This document shows, piece by piece, positions 18,198 to 28,055 of a DNA stretch of 64,000 nucleotides. The notes under the pieces are model-generated. The model ran no database searches, was not told the origin of the DNA, and saw only the letters and a program-made list of their open reading frames with translations. The stretch lies in assembly GCA_027491085.1 (NCBI GenBank), contig JAIXWW010000019.1, forward strand, positions 124,001-188,000. The letters run 5' to 3'. Source of the stretch: Bacteroidota bacterium (GTDB lineage: Bacteria > Bacteroidota > Bacteroidia > UKL13-3). The translations under genes were made by a program, and so were the position numbers. Positions within the stretch are counted from its first letter, which is position 1. Every line of letters starts with the position of its first letter.

Positions 18198-19015
18198 TGA
18201 AAGTTAAGTTGCTTTATTTCGGCAGAAACTCTATTGAAGTAAAACGCTTTTAACCAATTGTACTTCAGCCCTTTTAGTCCATCAACAAATCCAAGCATGA
18301 AAACAAATGAACCTATAAAAAATATGACACCAGCAAAAGGTGTTTTCAATACGGTATATTTTATTTTTTGAAAAAAGGTTAAATGGTTATTTAGCTTTGA
18401 AGCTTTAAGCTTTGAGAACCTTTTAGCTTCCCATTTTGCATATTCAATGTGTTTTTGTTTCCAATTAATATGATCAAAATTTACATTGTGTTCAATCTTT
18501 TCAGTTATTATTCCTAGACTACCATTTACAATTGGATGCTCATGAATTTCCATATCCAATTTACTCCAATTTTCTTCTTCTATTTTTTCATAAAAGCCAA
18601 AATTAGTCTGAAACAGAGCTAATTTTTTTAATGGATATCCAGCTTTAAGTTTATAATCATTCATATAAATTGAATAATTAAGCCAAAATCCTTTATGATT
18701 AGTTAAAGGTAAAATTTCTTTTATCTTAATTTTAAAATCTGCTGTTAGTAATTCATCAGCATCTAAAAAAAGTACCCATTTTGTTTTTGGTGTGTAGTTA
18801 AATAAATACCAATTACGTTTTTTAGGATATTTTCCATCCCAATTAAATTGAATAACATTGGCTCCCAATTCTTTTGCAATTTTTGTAGTATCGTCAGTGC
18901 TGTTTGAATCTATTACATCAATATATTTAGCAAAATCTTTACCAATATGTTTAATACAATCTGCTATCTGATGTGCTTCATTCTTTACAGGAATGGCAAT
19001 TGTTAAATCTAACAT
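18194..19015 (-). CDS. Glycosyltransferase family 2 protein
   Basis: A 273-residue GT-A glycosyltransferase. It begins LDLTIAIPVKNEAHQIADCI, with IDSNSTDDT near residue 37 and the metal-binding FLDADE at about residues 83-88. The pattern (KNEA, D-S-x-S-T-D-D-T, LDADE) resembles the lipopolysaccharide core/beta-1,4-glucosyltransferase-like subgroup of GT2. A hydrophobic stretch near residues 228-245 suggests membrane association. It sits between the WcaF- and WcaI-like genes and overlaps the latter by four bases. Confidence 0.86.
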   Translation of the reverse strand: MLDLTIAIPVKNEAHQIADCIKHIGKDFAKYIDVIDSNSTDDTTKIAKELGANVIQFNWDGKYPKKRNWYLFNYTPKTKWVLFLDADELLTADFKIKIKEILPLTNHKGFWLNYSIYMNDYKLKAGYPLKKLALFQTNFGFYEKIEEENWSKLDMEIHEHPIVNGSLGIITEKIEHNVNFDHINWKQKHIEYAKWEAKRFSKLKASKLNNHLTFFQKIKYTVLKTPFAGVIFFIGSFVFMLGFVDGLKGLKYNWLKAFYFNRVSAEIKQLNFQ

Positions 19016-19025
19016 TTTATTTGTT

Positions 19026-19574
19026 TTAATTCTTAATTACTCTTTTCTTTATTGGTTTACAAGGAAAACCGGCACAAATGAACCCTTTTGGCATATTGTG
19101 CATCACAACAGACCTTGCTCCTATTATGCAATCATCTTCAATGCTTACACCAGGATGAACAAATGCTTCAGCCGCAATCCAAACATTTGCTCCAATAGTT
19201 ATTGGTTTTGTTATGAGTTCAAAACCTTCACTTTCGTAGTTGTGTGTTCCCGTACATATATGACTTCCTTGAGATATAACCGTATTTTTGCCAATCCTAA
19301 TTTTACCTTGTGAATAAAGTATAGTGTTGTCTCCAATACCGCAAAAATCAGCTAACTCCAAGTTCCATGGAGCCCAAATTTTCACCTTTCCATAAACATG
19401 TACCCCTTTACCAACTTTAGCTTTAAATATCTTTAAAATAAACCTTCTCCAACAATGAAATGGTTTAGGTGAATATTTAAAAACTAATACGTAAACTATA
19501 TTCCAAAAAAGTCTTATAAATCTATTTGACAAGCTAAAAGATGGGCCCGTTCTCGTGTCTGTATTAACCATCAT
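19026..19574 (-). CDS. WcaF-like O-acetyltransferase (left-handed beta-helix)
   Basis: A 182-residue hexapeptide-repeat acetyltransferase that probably acetylates a sugar of the exopolysaccharide. The start region carries the WcaF-type pattern TRTGPSFSLSNR. The hexapeptide coil runs from about residue 50 to 160, with the active-site histidine likely in HICTGTHNYES, and the protein ends PCKPIKKRVIKN. I place the start at the ATG at 19574, where TAATG overlaps the upstream stop by one base, instead of an in-frame TTG at 19583. Confidence 0.88.
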   Translation of the reverse strand: MMVNTDTRTGPSFSLSNRFIRLFWNIVYVLVFKYSPKPFHCWRRFILKIFKAKVGKGVHVYGKVKIWAPWNLELADFCGIGDNTILYSQGKIRIGKNTVISQGSHICTGTHNYESEGFELITKPITIGANVWIAAEAFVHPGVSIEDDCIIGARSVVMHNMPKGFICAGFPCKPIKKRVIKN

Positions 19575-20344
19575 TATATCCAAATATTGGGTAATATTTT
19601 TCTAAAAACAGCTCTTAATAAATAACCTAATCTTTTATTCAAAGATTGATAGTTAACATTCCAATGCGCCCCATGCCCTACAGGATTAACATTTATAGGA
19701 AATCGTAATAACACTTTTTTGTCCACTTTATTTACAAGTAATAATTTATATAAAAGTGTTTCAAAATGAGTTACTCCAAGTTCTAACATTAATCTTTTTT
19801 TATCAAACAAATTTTCCTTATACCAATGTATATTGAATATAAAAAGGTTACTTAATACATAATTTTTTTTCCATTTTCCGAAACAAAAATCTCTAGAGTC
19901 AGCAATAAAATTATACCTAAGAACCGTTTTTACAAGCAGCGAAGATATTTTTGGAAAGTAAACTCTTCCTGTTGTTTTTATTATAAAATCGTTATCATTA
20001 AGTAAAGTAATTTTATCCAAAACGTTATCAATAAGTTCTAACTCACTGTAACCATAATGTAAACCTTTTGGTACTATTGACGCTTTAACTTGAATAATTT
20101 GATATCGTCTATTATAAATATTTTCTTTTAAAAATACAGTTTCAATTTCTGTTAAATCGTAGTCCGAATTTTCTGCAAAAATGATTGAAGTTATGGAGGC
20201 ATCTTTATGATGAAGCCAAAGTTTTAAAGCAGTTTTATAATCTTCTAATCTAATTAAAGTATCATTTCTGTGTACCTTATCTTTAAACTGAGTTGGCTCA
20301 ATGCAAGCTGTTAATAACAAACCAATTTTAAATTCATTATTCAT
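19574..20344 (-). CDS. Unrecognised polysaccharide-cluster protein, possibly a glycosyltransferase
   Basis: A 256-residue soluble protein without signal peptide or membrane segment. I do not recognise the family. Visible features are an early IGLLLTACIEPTQ strand, a middle segment DNDFIIKTTGRVYFPK (the K-x-T-G-R-Y/V pattern is seen in some uncharacterised cell-surface glycosyltransferase-like proteins), and an aromatic-rich C-terminus. It is embedded in the operon with one-base and three-base junctions, so a role in polymer assembly is likely. The enzyme class is uncertain. Confidence 0.6.
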   Translation of the reverse strand: MNNEFKIGLLLTACIEPTQFKDKVHRNDTLIRLEDYKTALKLWLHHKDASITSIIFAENSDYDLTEIETVFLKENIYNRRYQIIQVKASIVPKGLHYGYSELELIDNVLDKITLLNDNDFIIKTTGRVYFPKISSLLVKTVLRYNFIADSRDFCFGKWKKNYVLSNLFIFNIHWYKENLFDKKRLMLELGVTHFETLLYKLLLVNKVDKKVLLRFPINVNPVGHGAHWNVNYQSLNKRLGYLLRAVFRKILPNIWI

Positions 20345-20347
20345 TTG

Positions 20348-21511
20348 TCAATGGCACAATAAAATGGTATGTAGCCTTTTAGCATATAAATGAGGCTTGT
20401 AATTATTTTCGTAAGTTTTCATCGCATTGATACACATTTGTTCATATTCATACTCCGATAATTTACAAAATGATTTAATTACTTTTATTAAATTCTCTTC
20501 TGTATCATCTTCAGCTAATCCAGCGTTATTCAATACTATTTCAGTCCAAATATTAACCTGTTTTGATAAAATTACAGGAACTCCTAAACCAAGCGATTCG
20601 GCTACCGAAATGCCAAAATTTTCTTGATGACTCCATAAAATCATAGCTTTGGCATTGGCTAATAAATTCCATTTTTCTTCACCAGATACCATTTCTTTTA
20701 ACTCAACATGATTCCCGAGAACCTCACTTTGGTTAACTAACCTTTGAATATATTGTCCGTAAGGAGCATCTAATCCTGGTCCTGCAATCACTAATTTAGG
20801 AATGGTAATATTTTCTTGTACTATTATTTCATAAGCTTTTATGATGGTATCAATTCCTTTTTTTTCATCATATCGTCCTAAAAATATAAAATAATCTTTT
20901 TTACCAGTTTGCTTGAATGTATTGATGGGTACATCAATTCCATATCCTAAATTCAATGTTTGCCTAGGTTTATAATTTGTAAAAGTTTTGGCAGCAATAT
21001 TTTTTTCTTCTTCCGATGTAAAAATTAAACCATCAGCAATTGCCACATTTTTATGTTCAACTAAATGCCAATAAAAGAAATTTCTAAAAGCTTTAAGTTT
21101 TCTGGTTTTATTACTTTGAAAATAACCATCCAGCATTCCATGCGGATAAATAAAATATTTTGTTTTAAATAGTTCGTTTGTTTTTCTTAATATGTTTACC
21201 GCTTTCGATACAGCATAAGTGTGGTAAAGCCAAATCCCATGAACTATTACTGCATCATAATTTATTAAGTTGTTTAACAACCAATTGTAAAGCTTTGAAT
21301 TGTATTGCCAAGGTGTTTTATTTTCGTTTAAGGCAATAATATTTAAAGATGATTTTTTTATAAATTCATCATTTATATCATCCAAACAAACTATAGTTGT
21401 TTCAATATTTAATTCATCCAAAAAAGGTGTTATGTATTTTATTCCATTTGGAGGTCCACCTGTTTTGGGATCCATACTTGAAATAACACGTAAGAGTTTT
21501 ATTTTTTTCAT
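20348..21511 (-). CDS. Glycosyltransferase family 4 protein
   Basis: A 387-residue GT-B enzyme. The N-terminal acceptor domain opens KKIKLLRVISSMDPKTGGPP, a glycine-rich start usual for GT4. The C-terminal donor domain has YFIFLGRYDEKKGID and the E-x7-E motif in QENFGISVAESLGLGVPVI. Expected to transfer a sugar from a nucleotide donor to the lipid-linked chain at the cytoplasmic face. It directly abuts the hexapeptide acyltransferase gene upstream. Confidence 0.88.
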   Translation of the reverse strand: MKKIKLLRVISSMDPKTGGPPNGIKYITPFLDELNIETTIVCLDDINDEFIKKSSLNIIALNENKTPWQYNSKLYNWLLNNLINYDAVIVHGIWLYHTYAVSKAVNILRKTNELFKTKYFIYPHGMLDGYFQSNKTRKLKAFRNFFYWHLVEHKNVAIADGLIFTSEEEKNIAAKTFTNYKPRQTLNLGYGIDVPINTFKQTGKKDYFIFLGRYDEKKGIDTIIKAYEIIVQENITIPKLVIAGPGLDAPYGQYIQRLVNQSEVLGNHVELKEMVSGEEKWNLLANAKAMILWSHQENFGISVAESLGLGVPVILSKQVNIWTEIVLNNAGLAEDDTEENLIKVIKSFCKLSEYEYEQMCINAMKTYENNYKPHLYAKRLHTILLCH

Positions 21512-22180
21512 TTAATAAACAAAACCTTCAGTTCTTGTGAAGTATTTTGAGTTGGCATTAATTGCTGTAATTGATTTAGCAGGTATGCCTCCATACAAAA
21601 AATGAGTATCTTTAAATTCTTTATTTAGCATCGATTTTGCTCCTAACACGGAAAAGGATGGTAAACAAGCTCCACCAATTATTACCACATTGGTACTTAC
21701 AAAACAATAATCTCCTATCAATATGGGTTTGCTATCTTGTCTGTTTTCTTCAATATTTATTGAATGCGTAAGCAATTGCGATTGATAACCAGCAATGGTG
21801 GTAAACTTTCCAATTTTTATTTGATGTGTACAATCAAAATGATGATTTTTAGTTATTGCTGAATGTTCTCCCACAATAAGTTCTGGAGTTCTATTGGGTT
21901 GATGAATAAAGTGCTTACTATTTTTGTTGATGCTAAATCCTGTTATCCAATTACCACGACCAATTTTAGCGTGGTTTTGTAAGTGTATTTTATTTAAATG
22001 TATGGCTATATTGAAATGCCCAATTACACTGTTGTTTTCCATGATTAAATGATCAGGAAATATCCAAGAAAAACCTATTCGCGCTGTTGGATGAATTTGA
22101 TAACCCAATAATTTTTGAAGTAAAAATCGTTTTATAAACCATGGTTGAATAACAATAAATACCTGAATTATTTTTTTCAT
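21512..22180 (-). CDS. Hexapeptide-repeat acyltransferase
   Basis: A 222-residue left-handed beta-helix protein with hydrophobic hexapeptide repeats from about residue 30 to 195 and a FDCTHQIKIGKFTTIAG segment carrying the likely catalytic histidine. It ends near YGGIPAKSI, which is usual for sugar O-acyltransferases of the WcaF/NodL type. The acceptor is unknown. Its ATG overlaps the stop of the upstream GT4 gene by four bases (ATGA), indicating coupling. Confidence 0.82.
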   Translation of the reverse strand: MKKIIQVFIVIQPWFIKRFLLQKLLGYQIHPTARIGFSWIFPDHLIMENNSVIGHFNIAIHLNKIHLQNHAKIGRGNWITGFSINKNSKHFIHQPNRTPELIVGEHSAITKNHHFDCTHQIKIGKFTTIAGYQSQLLTHSINIEENRQDSKPILIGDYCFVSTNVVIIGGACLPSFSVLGAKSMLNKEFKDTHFLYGGIPAKSITAINANSKYFTRTEGFVY

Positions 22181-23325
22181 TGATTGATGGTTTTATAAAA
22201 ATCTATATAGTTATTAAGCATTTTTTTTGTGGTATATTTTTGAGAATTTTCAAAACCTTTTTGTATTAAATTATCCCTTAATAAAGAATCGTTTAATGAT
22301 AGAAATGAATTTACAAAATCCAGCTCATCAAATGGATTTGCGGTTATTACACCATTTCCACCAATTTCAGGCAATGGTTCTATATTGGAACAAATTACTG
22401 GTGCACCACATGTTTGAGCTTCAATAATTGGCCATCCAAAACCTTCTGATAAGGATGGGAATATAAAAGCATCGCATTGGTTATAAAGTAAATTTAACAA
22501 TTCATGATTTGGGTTTTGAATAAAATAAATTCTATCACTTACTCCTAAATCTGCTGCTAGTTGTAACAGATGGTTGTCAGGTTTTTGTCCCGCAAAACAT
22601 AAAAGCCCATCATAATTATTTCTTAATTTACTAAGCATTTTGACTAATAAAACTCTATTTTTTCTTGCTAAATTTGAACCTACATGTAAAATGGATTTTT
22701 GAGTGGGGAAATTGGAATATTTCTGAATTAATTTATGAACTTCCGCTATCTCTAATTTTTTAAAATCAGCATTTAATCCATTGTAAATAACTTGGTATTT
22801 ATTTTGAAAATGATTAGCTCCTAATGCTATAAATTGATTTTTTGTGTTTTGTGAGACAAAAGCAATGTTGATATTCTTTTTTAAGTTTTTGAGTATAAAA
22901 TGCTGTAATAATTTACCAAAACCACTTGCTTCACAAAAGGCATCTTTAAAACCTAACGCACCTCTAATAGCTAATACATCATGACAAGTAATTAGTATTT
23001 TATTTAAAGGAAATAATGGAATATAAATTGAATTGGAGTGATCGCAAATATGGTAAATACAATTTATTTGAGTCAGTTTATGAATGAGTACTTTTATATA
23101 AAAATAAATAGTTGTAAGAACATATTTATCAATATAGCCAAACCATTTCCCAATACCTTTATTGGTATTTTTCACAAAATATCCAAAGCAAACATTTGGC
23201 TTCCAAATCTCCAATTCAAATCCTTCGTTTTTTAAACCAAGAACTAAAATATTTAAAAAACTATTCATGCTAACTTGTTTGTCGCATGCATAATTTCCAA
23301 TCAAAATGACTTTAAAGTTGTTCAT
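22177..23325 (-). CDS. Glycosyltransferase family 4 protein
   Basis: A 382-residue GT-B enzyme of the mannosyltransferase-like GT4 group. It shows FKVILIGNYACDKQVSM at the start, SILHVGSNLARKNR in the linker to the donor domain, and the diagnostic FIFPSLSEGFGWPIIEAQ with its E-x7-E pair. The start is taken as the ATG at 23325; an in-frame TTG lies one codon upstream. It is coupled to the following acyltransferase gene. Confidence 0.88.
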   Translation of the reverse strand: MNNFKVILIGNYACDKQVSMNSFLNILVLGLKNEGFELEIWKPNVCFGYFVKNTNKGIGKWFGYIDKYVLTTIYFYIKVLIHKLTQINCIYHICDHSNSIYIPLFPLNKILITCHDVLAIRGALGFKDAFCEASGFGKLLQHFILKNLKKNINIAFVSQNTKNQFIALGANHFQNKYQVIYNGLNADFKKLEIAEVHKLIQKYSNFPTQKSILHVGSNLARKNRVLLVKMLSKLRNNYDGLLCFAGQKPDNHLLQLAADLGVSDRIYFIQNPNHELLNLLYNQCDAFIFPSLSEGFGWPIIEAQTCGAPVICSNIEPLPEIGGNGVITANPFDELDFVNSFLSLNDSLLRDNLIQKGFENSQKYTTKKMLNNYIDFYKTINQ

Positions 23326-23335
23326 CAATTACCTA

Positions 23336-24625
23336 TTAAGTTTGCTCATACTTAAATGATGCTATCAAAAGTCCACAAACCAAAACACAAAATCCTAATG
23401 AAGTTGGTTGAGACCAGCCGCCTTGAGGTAAAATAAAAAGTGTAAACGATAACAATATCCATGGAAGTATATCATTAATTTTCAAATATTGCCAAGCCCA
23501 TGAAGTTAATTTAGCTGTCATTAACAACCTAATTAAAATGATGGCTATGCCAAGTATTGGACCCAATTCACCAATTAATCTTCCCCATTCTCCCTCTGAA
23601 ATAAGGAAAGCTCTTTTATTTGTTAAAATACTACTTCCAACATTTGTTCCGTAGCCCAAACCATATCCTAAAAATGGTTGATTGGTTGATGAACTTAAAG
23701 CATTTATCAAACCACCTAAATACCTATCAAGAAAAACAGATTCAATGCCACCTTCTGCAGTATTGGCTCTTTCAAGTCTGGTAGAAAAAGCTTCAATTCC
23801 TATTGAAAATATATCGAATAAACTCAATAATAACGCTAATGCAGAAAAACCTAAAATCATGGTTATTCCCTTATTGCTATTTTGTTTAATAATATTTGAA
23901 CCAATAATGGTAAATCCAAAACTTATCATTATTTGAAACAGTAAACTTCTACTAATTGAAAAAGGAATGGAAGCCAGCAATGCAGCTGTAGCCAGTGATA
24001 AAATAACTTTGTTTATTTTTTTTGATTCAATCCAAAAGTAAAAGACAAATACTGCAACTAAACTAAAAAAAGAGGTGGTTCCACTTGTAAATGAAAATGT
24101 TCCAGGTGGCCTTAAATAGCCCATTGCTCCGCTAAAACCTCCACCAATCGCATCACCTATGCCTTTATTAACCCATGCTGTTTGAGGACTAAAAAACTGA
24201 ACTGCAATTAATAGTGCCATCGGAATAGAAATGTATAAAATTACTTTACCCATTTTTATAACATCTTCCTTATTAAAAACGGTTCCAATTAAAAATATCA
24301 TTGGAAAATGAATTATAAAAATTCTAGCTCCATACAATGCTACAACAACATTACCGTGGCCAGTTACCATTGTTGCAATAAAACTCACAGCAACAATACT
24401 CAACATGTAAAAAATATAACTATTAAAGTATACAACCCTGTTAAAGCTTGCCGAAAAGAATAAATAAAGAACCAATGGATCTCTAATTAACAATAATGGA
24501 TTTGCTAATTGGGGCAATATCCATTTTCGTAATGCTCCTTCAAATACTAATAAAATAAAGTATAACCAAATTCCATTTTTTAAATTGGTTAAACTGTCAT
24601 TTTTATTTAAATTTTGATGATTCAA
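23336..24625 (-). CDS. Polysaccharide polymerase / O-antigen ligase-like membrane protein (Wzy-like)
   Basis: A 429-residue protein with ten or more hydrophobic segments and a large polar loop at about residues 275-345 (ERANTAEGG, FLGYGLGYGTN). This layout fits the Wzy polymerase/WaaL ligase superfamily, which joins lipid-linked repeat units at the periplasmic face. The motif GALRKWILP near the N-terminus occurs in many Bacteroidota members of the group. The start is TTG at 24625: the frame is open only to a stop 27 bases upstream and contains no ATG there. Polymerase and ligase cannot be told apart by sequence alone. Confidence 0.78.
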   Translation of the reverse strand: MNHQNLNKNDSLTNLKNGIWLYFILLVFEGALRKWILPQLANPLLLIRDPLVLYLFFSASFNRVVYFNSYIFYMLSIVAVSFIATMVTGHGNVVVALYGARIFIIHFPMIFLIGTVFNKEDVIKMGKVILYISIPMALLIAVQFFSPQTAWVNKGIGDAIGGGFSGAMGYLRPPGTFSFTSGTTSFFSLVAVFVFYFWIESKKINKVILSLATAALLASIPFSISRSLLFQIMISFGFTIIGSNIIKQNSNKGITMILGFSALALLLSLFDIFSIGIEAFSTRLERANTAEGGIESVFLDRYLGGLINALSSSTNQPFLGYGLGYGTNVGSSILTNKRAFLISEGEWGRLIGELGPILGIAIILIRLLMTAKLTSWAWQYLKINDILPWILLSFTLFILPQGGWSQPTSLGFCVLVCGLLIASFKYEQT

Positions 24626-24679
24626 ATGGTTAAATATTTTATGTTGATTTTAAAAACTAGCAGAAAAATAAATCGTTGA

Positions 24680-25741
24680 TTAATTTTTAATTTCTTGTGG
24701 TCTTTTATTGGTTAATGGTTTTTCAAAGTATTTATAAATGAAGGCAGAAACCATAATTGTTACCAATAAACCAATTAATTTTGATACCAAGTTGCCCATT
24801 CCGTTTATCCTAATGGTAGATGTTAAATAATAGGTGGTAAACATTACTGGAATATGGCTTAAATAAATGGAGTAAGACCATAAGCTTACATTTTGAATAC
24901 CAACCTTCAACCAATTTAAATGTTTAAAAGTAAAATTCATTTTTTCTACTTTTGGCATTATTAAGGCAAAAGCCAAAGGTGTTAACATCAAAAACAATTG
25001 TCCACTTCTTATTTCCTCATATTTTATATTTGAAAAATGAACTTGTTTAATGCAATAAAATAATAAGATACAACCAACCACTAAAATATAGTTTGAAAGG
25101 TTTTTGCTGTTATTTTTTGTATTTATAATAAACGATGCCGCCACCCCGTAAACTATTGCATCTATTCTTGCTAAAGTTATGCCTCTTAATGAGTGACCAA
25201 CGTGTTGTTCAATTAAATAATACCTAATAATAATAGATACTATTGTAAAGAAAAATAGGGTAATAGTAAATGTAACTTTTTTCGAAAATCTTAAAAATGA
25301 TAATAATAAAAGTACTAAAGGAAATAACAAATAAAACCATTCTTCAATACACAAACTCCACGAAACACTGTAAAATTCTTCTTCTCTTGCTATAAAATTT
25401 TGTATAAAAAATATTGATTTTAAAATGGTTTCAAAACCAGTAAATTGTTTAGTCCAAAACCATTGAAACACCATCATTACCAATAAAAACAAATAGTAAT
25501 TTGGAATTGTTCGCCACCATCTTCTTTTCCAAAAATTGGTAACTAATTTTATATTATATGTTTTACTTGAATTATAATTTTCCCAAATTATTTTCCCAAT
25601 TAAATAACCACTTAATGCAAAAAATAATTCTACTCCCCAAAAACCAATAGAATCGAATACTTTAGCAAAGTGGGCAAGCAATACAAATCCAATTGCAAAT
25701 GTCCTAAGCAAATCTAATCCAAAACTTCGGGTACTACTCAT
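24680..25741 (-). CDS. Membrane O-acyltransferase (acyltransferase 3 family)
   Basis: A 353-residue integral membrane protein with about ten hydrophobic segments, of the OafA/NolL-like acyltransferase-3 family that O-acylates surface sugars. It shows the typical opening FGLDLLRTFAIGFVLLAHF with the conserved His, then FWGVELFFALSGYLIG, KRRWWRTIPNYY and SWSLCIEEWFYLLFP. Its start overlaps the stop of the upstream GT4 gene by eight bases. Together with three hexapeptide acyltransferases it suggests a heavily acylated polymer. Confidence 0.9.
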   Translation of the reverse strand: MSSTRSFGLDLLRTFAIGFVLLAHFAKVFDSIGFWGVELFFALSGYLIGKIIWENYNSSKTYNIKLVTNFWKRRWWRTIPNYYLFLLVMMVFQWFWTKQFTGFETILKSIFFIQNFIAREEEFYSVSWSLCIEEWFYLLFPLVLLLLSFLRFSKKVTFTITLFFFTIVSIIIRYYLIEQHVGHSLRGITLARIDAIVYGVAASFIINTKNNSKNLSNYILVVGCILLFYCIKQVHFSNIKYEEIRSGQLFLMLTPLAFALIMPKVEKMNFTFKHLNWLKVGIQNVSLWSYSIYLSHIPVMFTTYYLTSTIRINGMGNLVSKLIGLLVTIMVSAFIYKYFEKPLTNKRPQEIKN

Positions 25742-26978
25742 TGCTTAAATTTTGTTTTATAAATAAGGCTAACTCACTTGCATATTTATGCCATGGTCTT
25801 TCTTTGGCAGTGTTTTGAGCATTTATCTTTATTTGTTCAAGCTGTTCTCTGTTGTCAATTATGTTTTGAATTACCTGAATCATTGCATTTGAATCTCCTG
25901 GTTCTACAATCCATCCATTTTTTCCATGAGTTATAAAATCTTTGCCTGCTGTATGATTTGTGGTAATTACTGGCATTCCTTGCGACATAGCTTCACTTAT
26001 AACCATTCCAAATCCTTCAAATAAAGAAGGAAATAATAGTATATCGTGTTGCTGCATTTGTTCCAATATTTCATGGTGAGGTAAACTTGGAATCCAATTG
26101 TATTTTTTTAAATTAATATCTAGTTCCTTACATTCATTCGAAGTTTTACGCCCAATGATGGTTAGTTCTGTATGTTTACCAAAATAATTAGCAGTTTCAA
26201 ATACTTCTGCAATACCTTTTCGCTGCGTTAAACCACCTACAAATAATAACTTTAATGGTTTATTTGTTTTTTCTTTGAAAGGGTTTCTTGTTGTAACTTC
26301 AGGGAAACCATAAGGAATAACTGTTACTTTGTTTAATGGATTTGGATAAATGTTTAACGTGTCTTTGGTAAAACTACTTGCCACAATTATATTGTCAGCA
26401 AGTGTCAATTCTTCATCCTTTTTAGCTAATTTATTATCTGAATTTAACAGTCCAGTAAGTGTGCTGGCATAAAGTGGTTGGCGTTCTTTTTCAATTGCCA
26501 ATATTTTGCTTCCCATCCGCCAATATCCAATTGATAAATCATAAAAGTTAGTCAAGCCAATTTGTTTTGATTTACTAAAAGATTGTATTGCTGCGTCTTC
26601 ATAAGCATAAATAGCTTTGGCACCATTACATTGCTGTTGCCATATTTTTTTGCTCACCCAATAATCATGATTTGAATAAACTCCATCAACACTAAATTTA
26701 CCAAATTCATGTTTAATTAAACTATCCCAATTCATTTTCATGCTTAATTGGCGCATGAGTTCATGGTAAGGATTGGTATTTGTAAATGGTTTCAAATCAT
26801 TATCAAAAACTCGTTTTCTGAGTTCAGCTAGTTTTGAATATCTCCCTATTTTGAATAAAAAATCATTTTCAAAGCAAGCAATACTTGTATAAAACGATTG
26901 CAGCATTTGAGCTTGAATTAATCCAGAAGCCGCATATCTTACAAACTGATTGCCAGTTGGGTGAGACAATATTACCAT
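25734..26978 (-). CDS. Glycosyltransferase family 4 protein
   Basis: A 414-residue GT-B glycosyltransferase. The C-terminal donor domain has LLFVGGLTQRKGIAEV and ILLFPSLFEGFGMVISEAMS with the E-x7-E motif. The N-terminal domain starts VILSHPTGNQFVRYAASGL, a pattern shared with GT4 enzymes that act on surface polysaccharides. Three bases separate it from the next upstream gene and it overlaps the acyltransferase gene downstream. Confidence 0.87.
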   Translation of the reverse strand: MVILSHPTGNQFVRYAASGLIQAQMLQSFYTSIACFENDFLFKIGRYSKLAELRKRVFDNDLKPFTNTNPYHELMRQLSMKMNWDSLIKHEFGKFSVDGVYSNHDYWVSKKIWQQQCNGAKAIYAYEDAAIQSFSKSKQIGLTNFYDLSIGYWRMGSKILAIEKERQPLYASTLTGLLNSDNKLAKKDEELTLADNIIVASSFTKDTLNIYPNPLNKVTVIPYGFPEVTTRNPFKEKTNKPLKLLFVGGLTQRKGIAEVFETANYFGKHTELTIIGRKTSNECKELDINLKKYNWIPSLPHHEILEQMQQHDILLFPSLFEGFGMVISEAMSQGMPVITTNHTAGKDFITHGKNGWIVEPGDSNAMIQVIQNIIDNREQLEQIKINAQNTAKERPWHKYASELALFIKQNLSNE

Positions 26979-26981
26979 TAC

Positions 26982-28055
26982 CTAATTTCCTTGTAAAACT
27001 AATTTCCATTTATCAATCAAAACCTCAGGTGCATATTTTTTATGGTATGCTTCAATTTGTTTTTGATAAATAAACTCTTTATTGATTAAGTTATCAGTAA
27101 AATTTTTTAAGTGCGTTATCAAATCCATTTCATTGGTTTCTTGGGGTAGTAAATAATTAAAATATTCATCAACTCGCAATTCTTTGACACCACCTCTATC
27201 TGTTGCAATCCAAGGTAATCCAGCACTCATAACCTCAAGTAAACTAATTGGTAAACCTTCGGGATGTGTTGAATATAATATGAAAGCATCAATGGTATTT
27301 AATGCAATTGTAAGTTCTTCTTTATTTTTAAATGAACCCATGTATTTTAAATTTGGAAAGTTTTTAAAATAACTTTCATTGTACGTTTTACCTTCACCCC
27401 AAATATAAAACTCCATATTTTTGAGTTCTGAGTTATTTGAAAGTTCACATATACTCTCAATTCCTTTTTCTTTGATTAGACGTCCTATATATCCAATTTT
27501 TATTTTTTTTTCATCAATTGGTTTTCGTTCAATTTTAATCGTTCTAGAAAAACAAGGAATTGAAATTACCTTTCTTTTTAGAACATCACTTATTAGTTCT
27601 GCATTGTATTGCGCACAAGCTATAACTACAGTGGCATTTTGTAAAGTTTTTATATATTGTTTAGTCCACGTTTTTTGATCATTTTCATCACCAGAGGTAT
27701 GATGATGATGAACCCAATTTTTGATATTAAACAAGAATTTTTTCAATAAATAAATACTGTTACCCTGACCATTGCTATAAAATGTAACAAACCTTTTTAG
27801 ATTAATTAATGGAATTAGTAATAATAATTTCAAGTACCTAACCAATACATTTGGATGATTAATTATCCATGTGTTTTCACAAATTTCATCATAAAAAGAG
27901 TGTGTTTGGCTACTTGCTTTTGAATGAAGAACTAATATTGATATTGATAAATTATTATCTTTTTTAAGTTGTATACAAAATTCTTTTAAATGGCTTTCAA
28001 TTCCACCGTTTTCGAGTAATTGGGTTACAAATATCAATACCTTTTTTTTAGTCAA
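26982..28055 (-). CDS. Glycosyltransferase family 4 protein
   Basis: A 357-residue GT-B enzyme with KKKVLIFVTQLLENGGIESH at the start (the GGIE glycine pair is usual for GT4), IKIGYIGRLIKEKGIE in the donor domain and YSTHPEGLPISLLEVMSAG carrying the E-x7-E pair. The start is TTG at 28055, eight bases inside the preceding gene; no ATG is available nearby and this start keeps the first beta strand intact. Confidence 0.87.
   Translation of the reverse strand: MTKKKVLIFVTQLLENGGIESHLKEFCIQLKKDNNLSISILVLHSKASSQTHSFYDEICENTWIINHPNVLVRYLKLLLLIPLINLKRFVTFYSNGQGNSIYLLKKFLFNIKNWVHHHHTSGDENDQKTWTKQYIKTLQNATVVIACAQYNAELISDVLKRKVISIPCFSRTIKIERKPIDEKKIKIGYIGRLIKEKGIESICELSNNSELKNMEFYIWGEGKTYNESYFKNFPNLKYMGSFKNKEELTIALNTIDAFILYSTHPEGLPISLLEVMSAGLPWIATDRGGVKELRVDEYFNYLLPQETNEMDLITHLKNFTDNLINKEFIYQKQIEAYHKKYAPEVLIDKWKLVLQGN

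Noticed and set aside
18993..19313. 106-codon + strand frame over the WcaF-like gene
   Set aside because: It overlaps a recognised acetyltransferase in antisense and has no homologue-like features.
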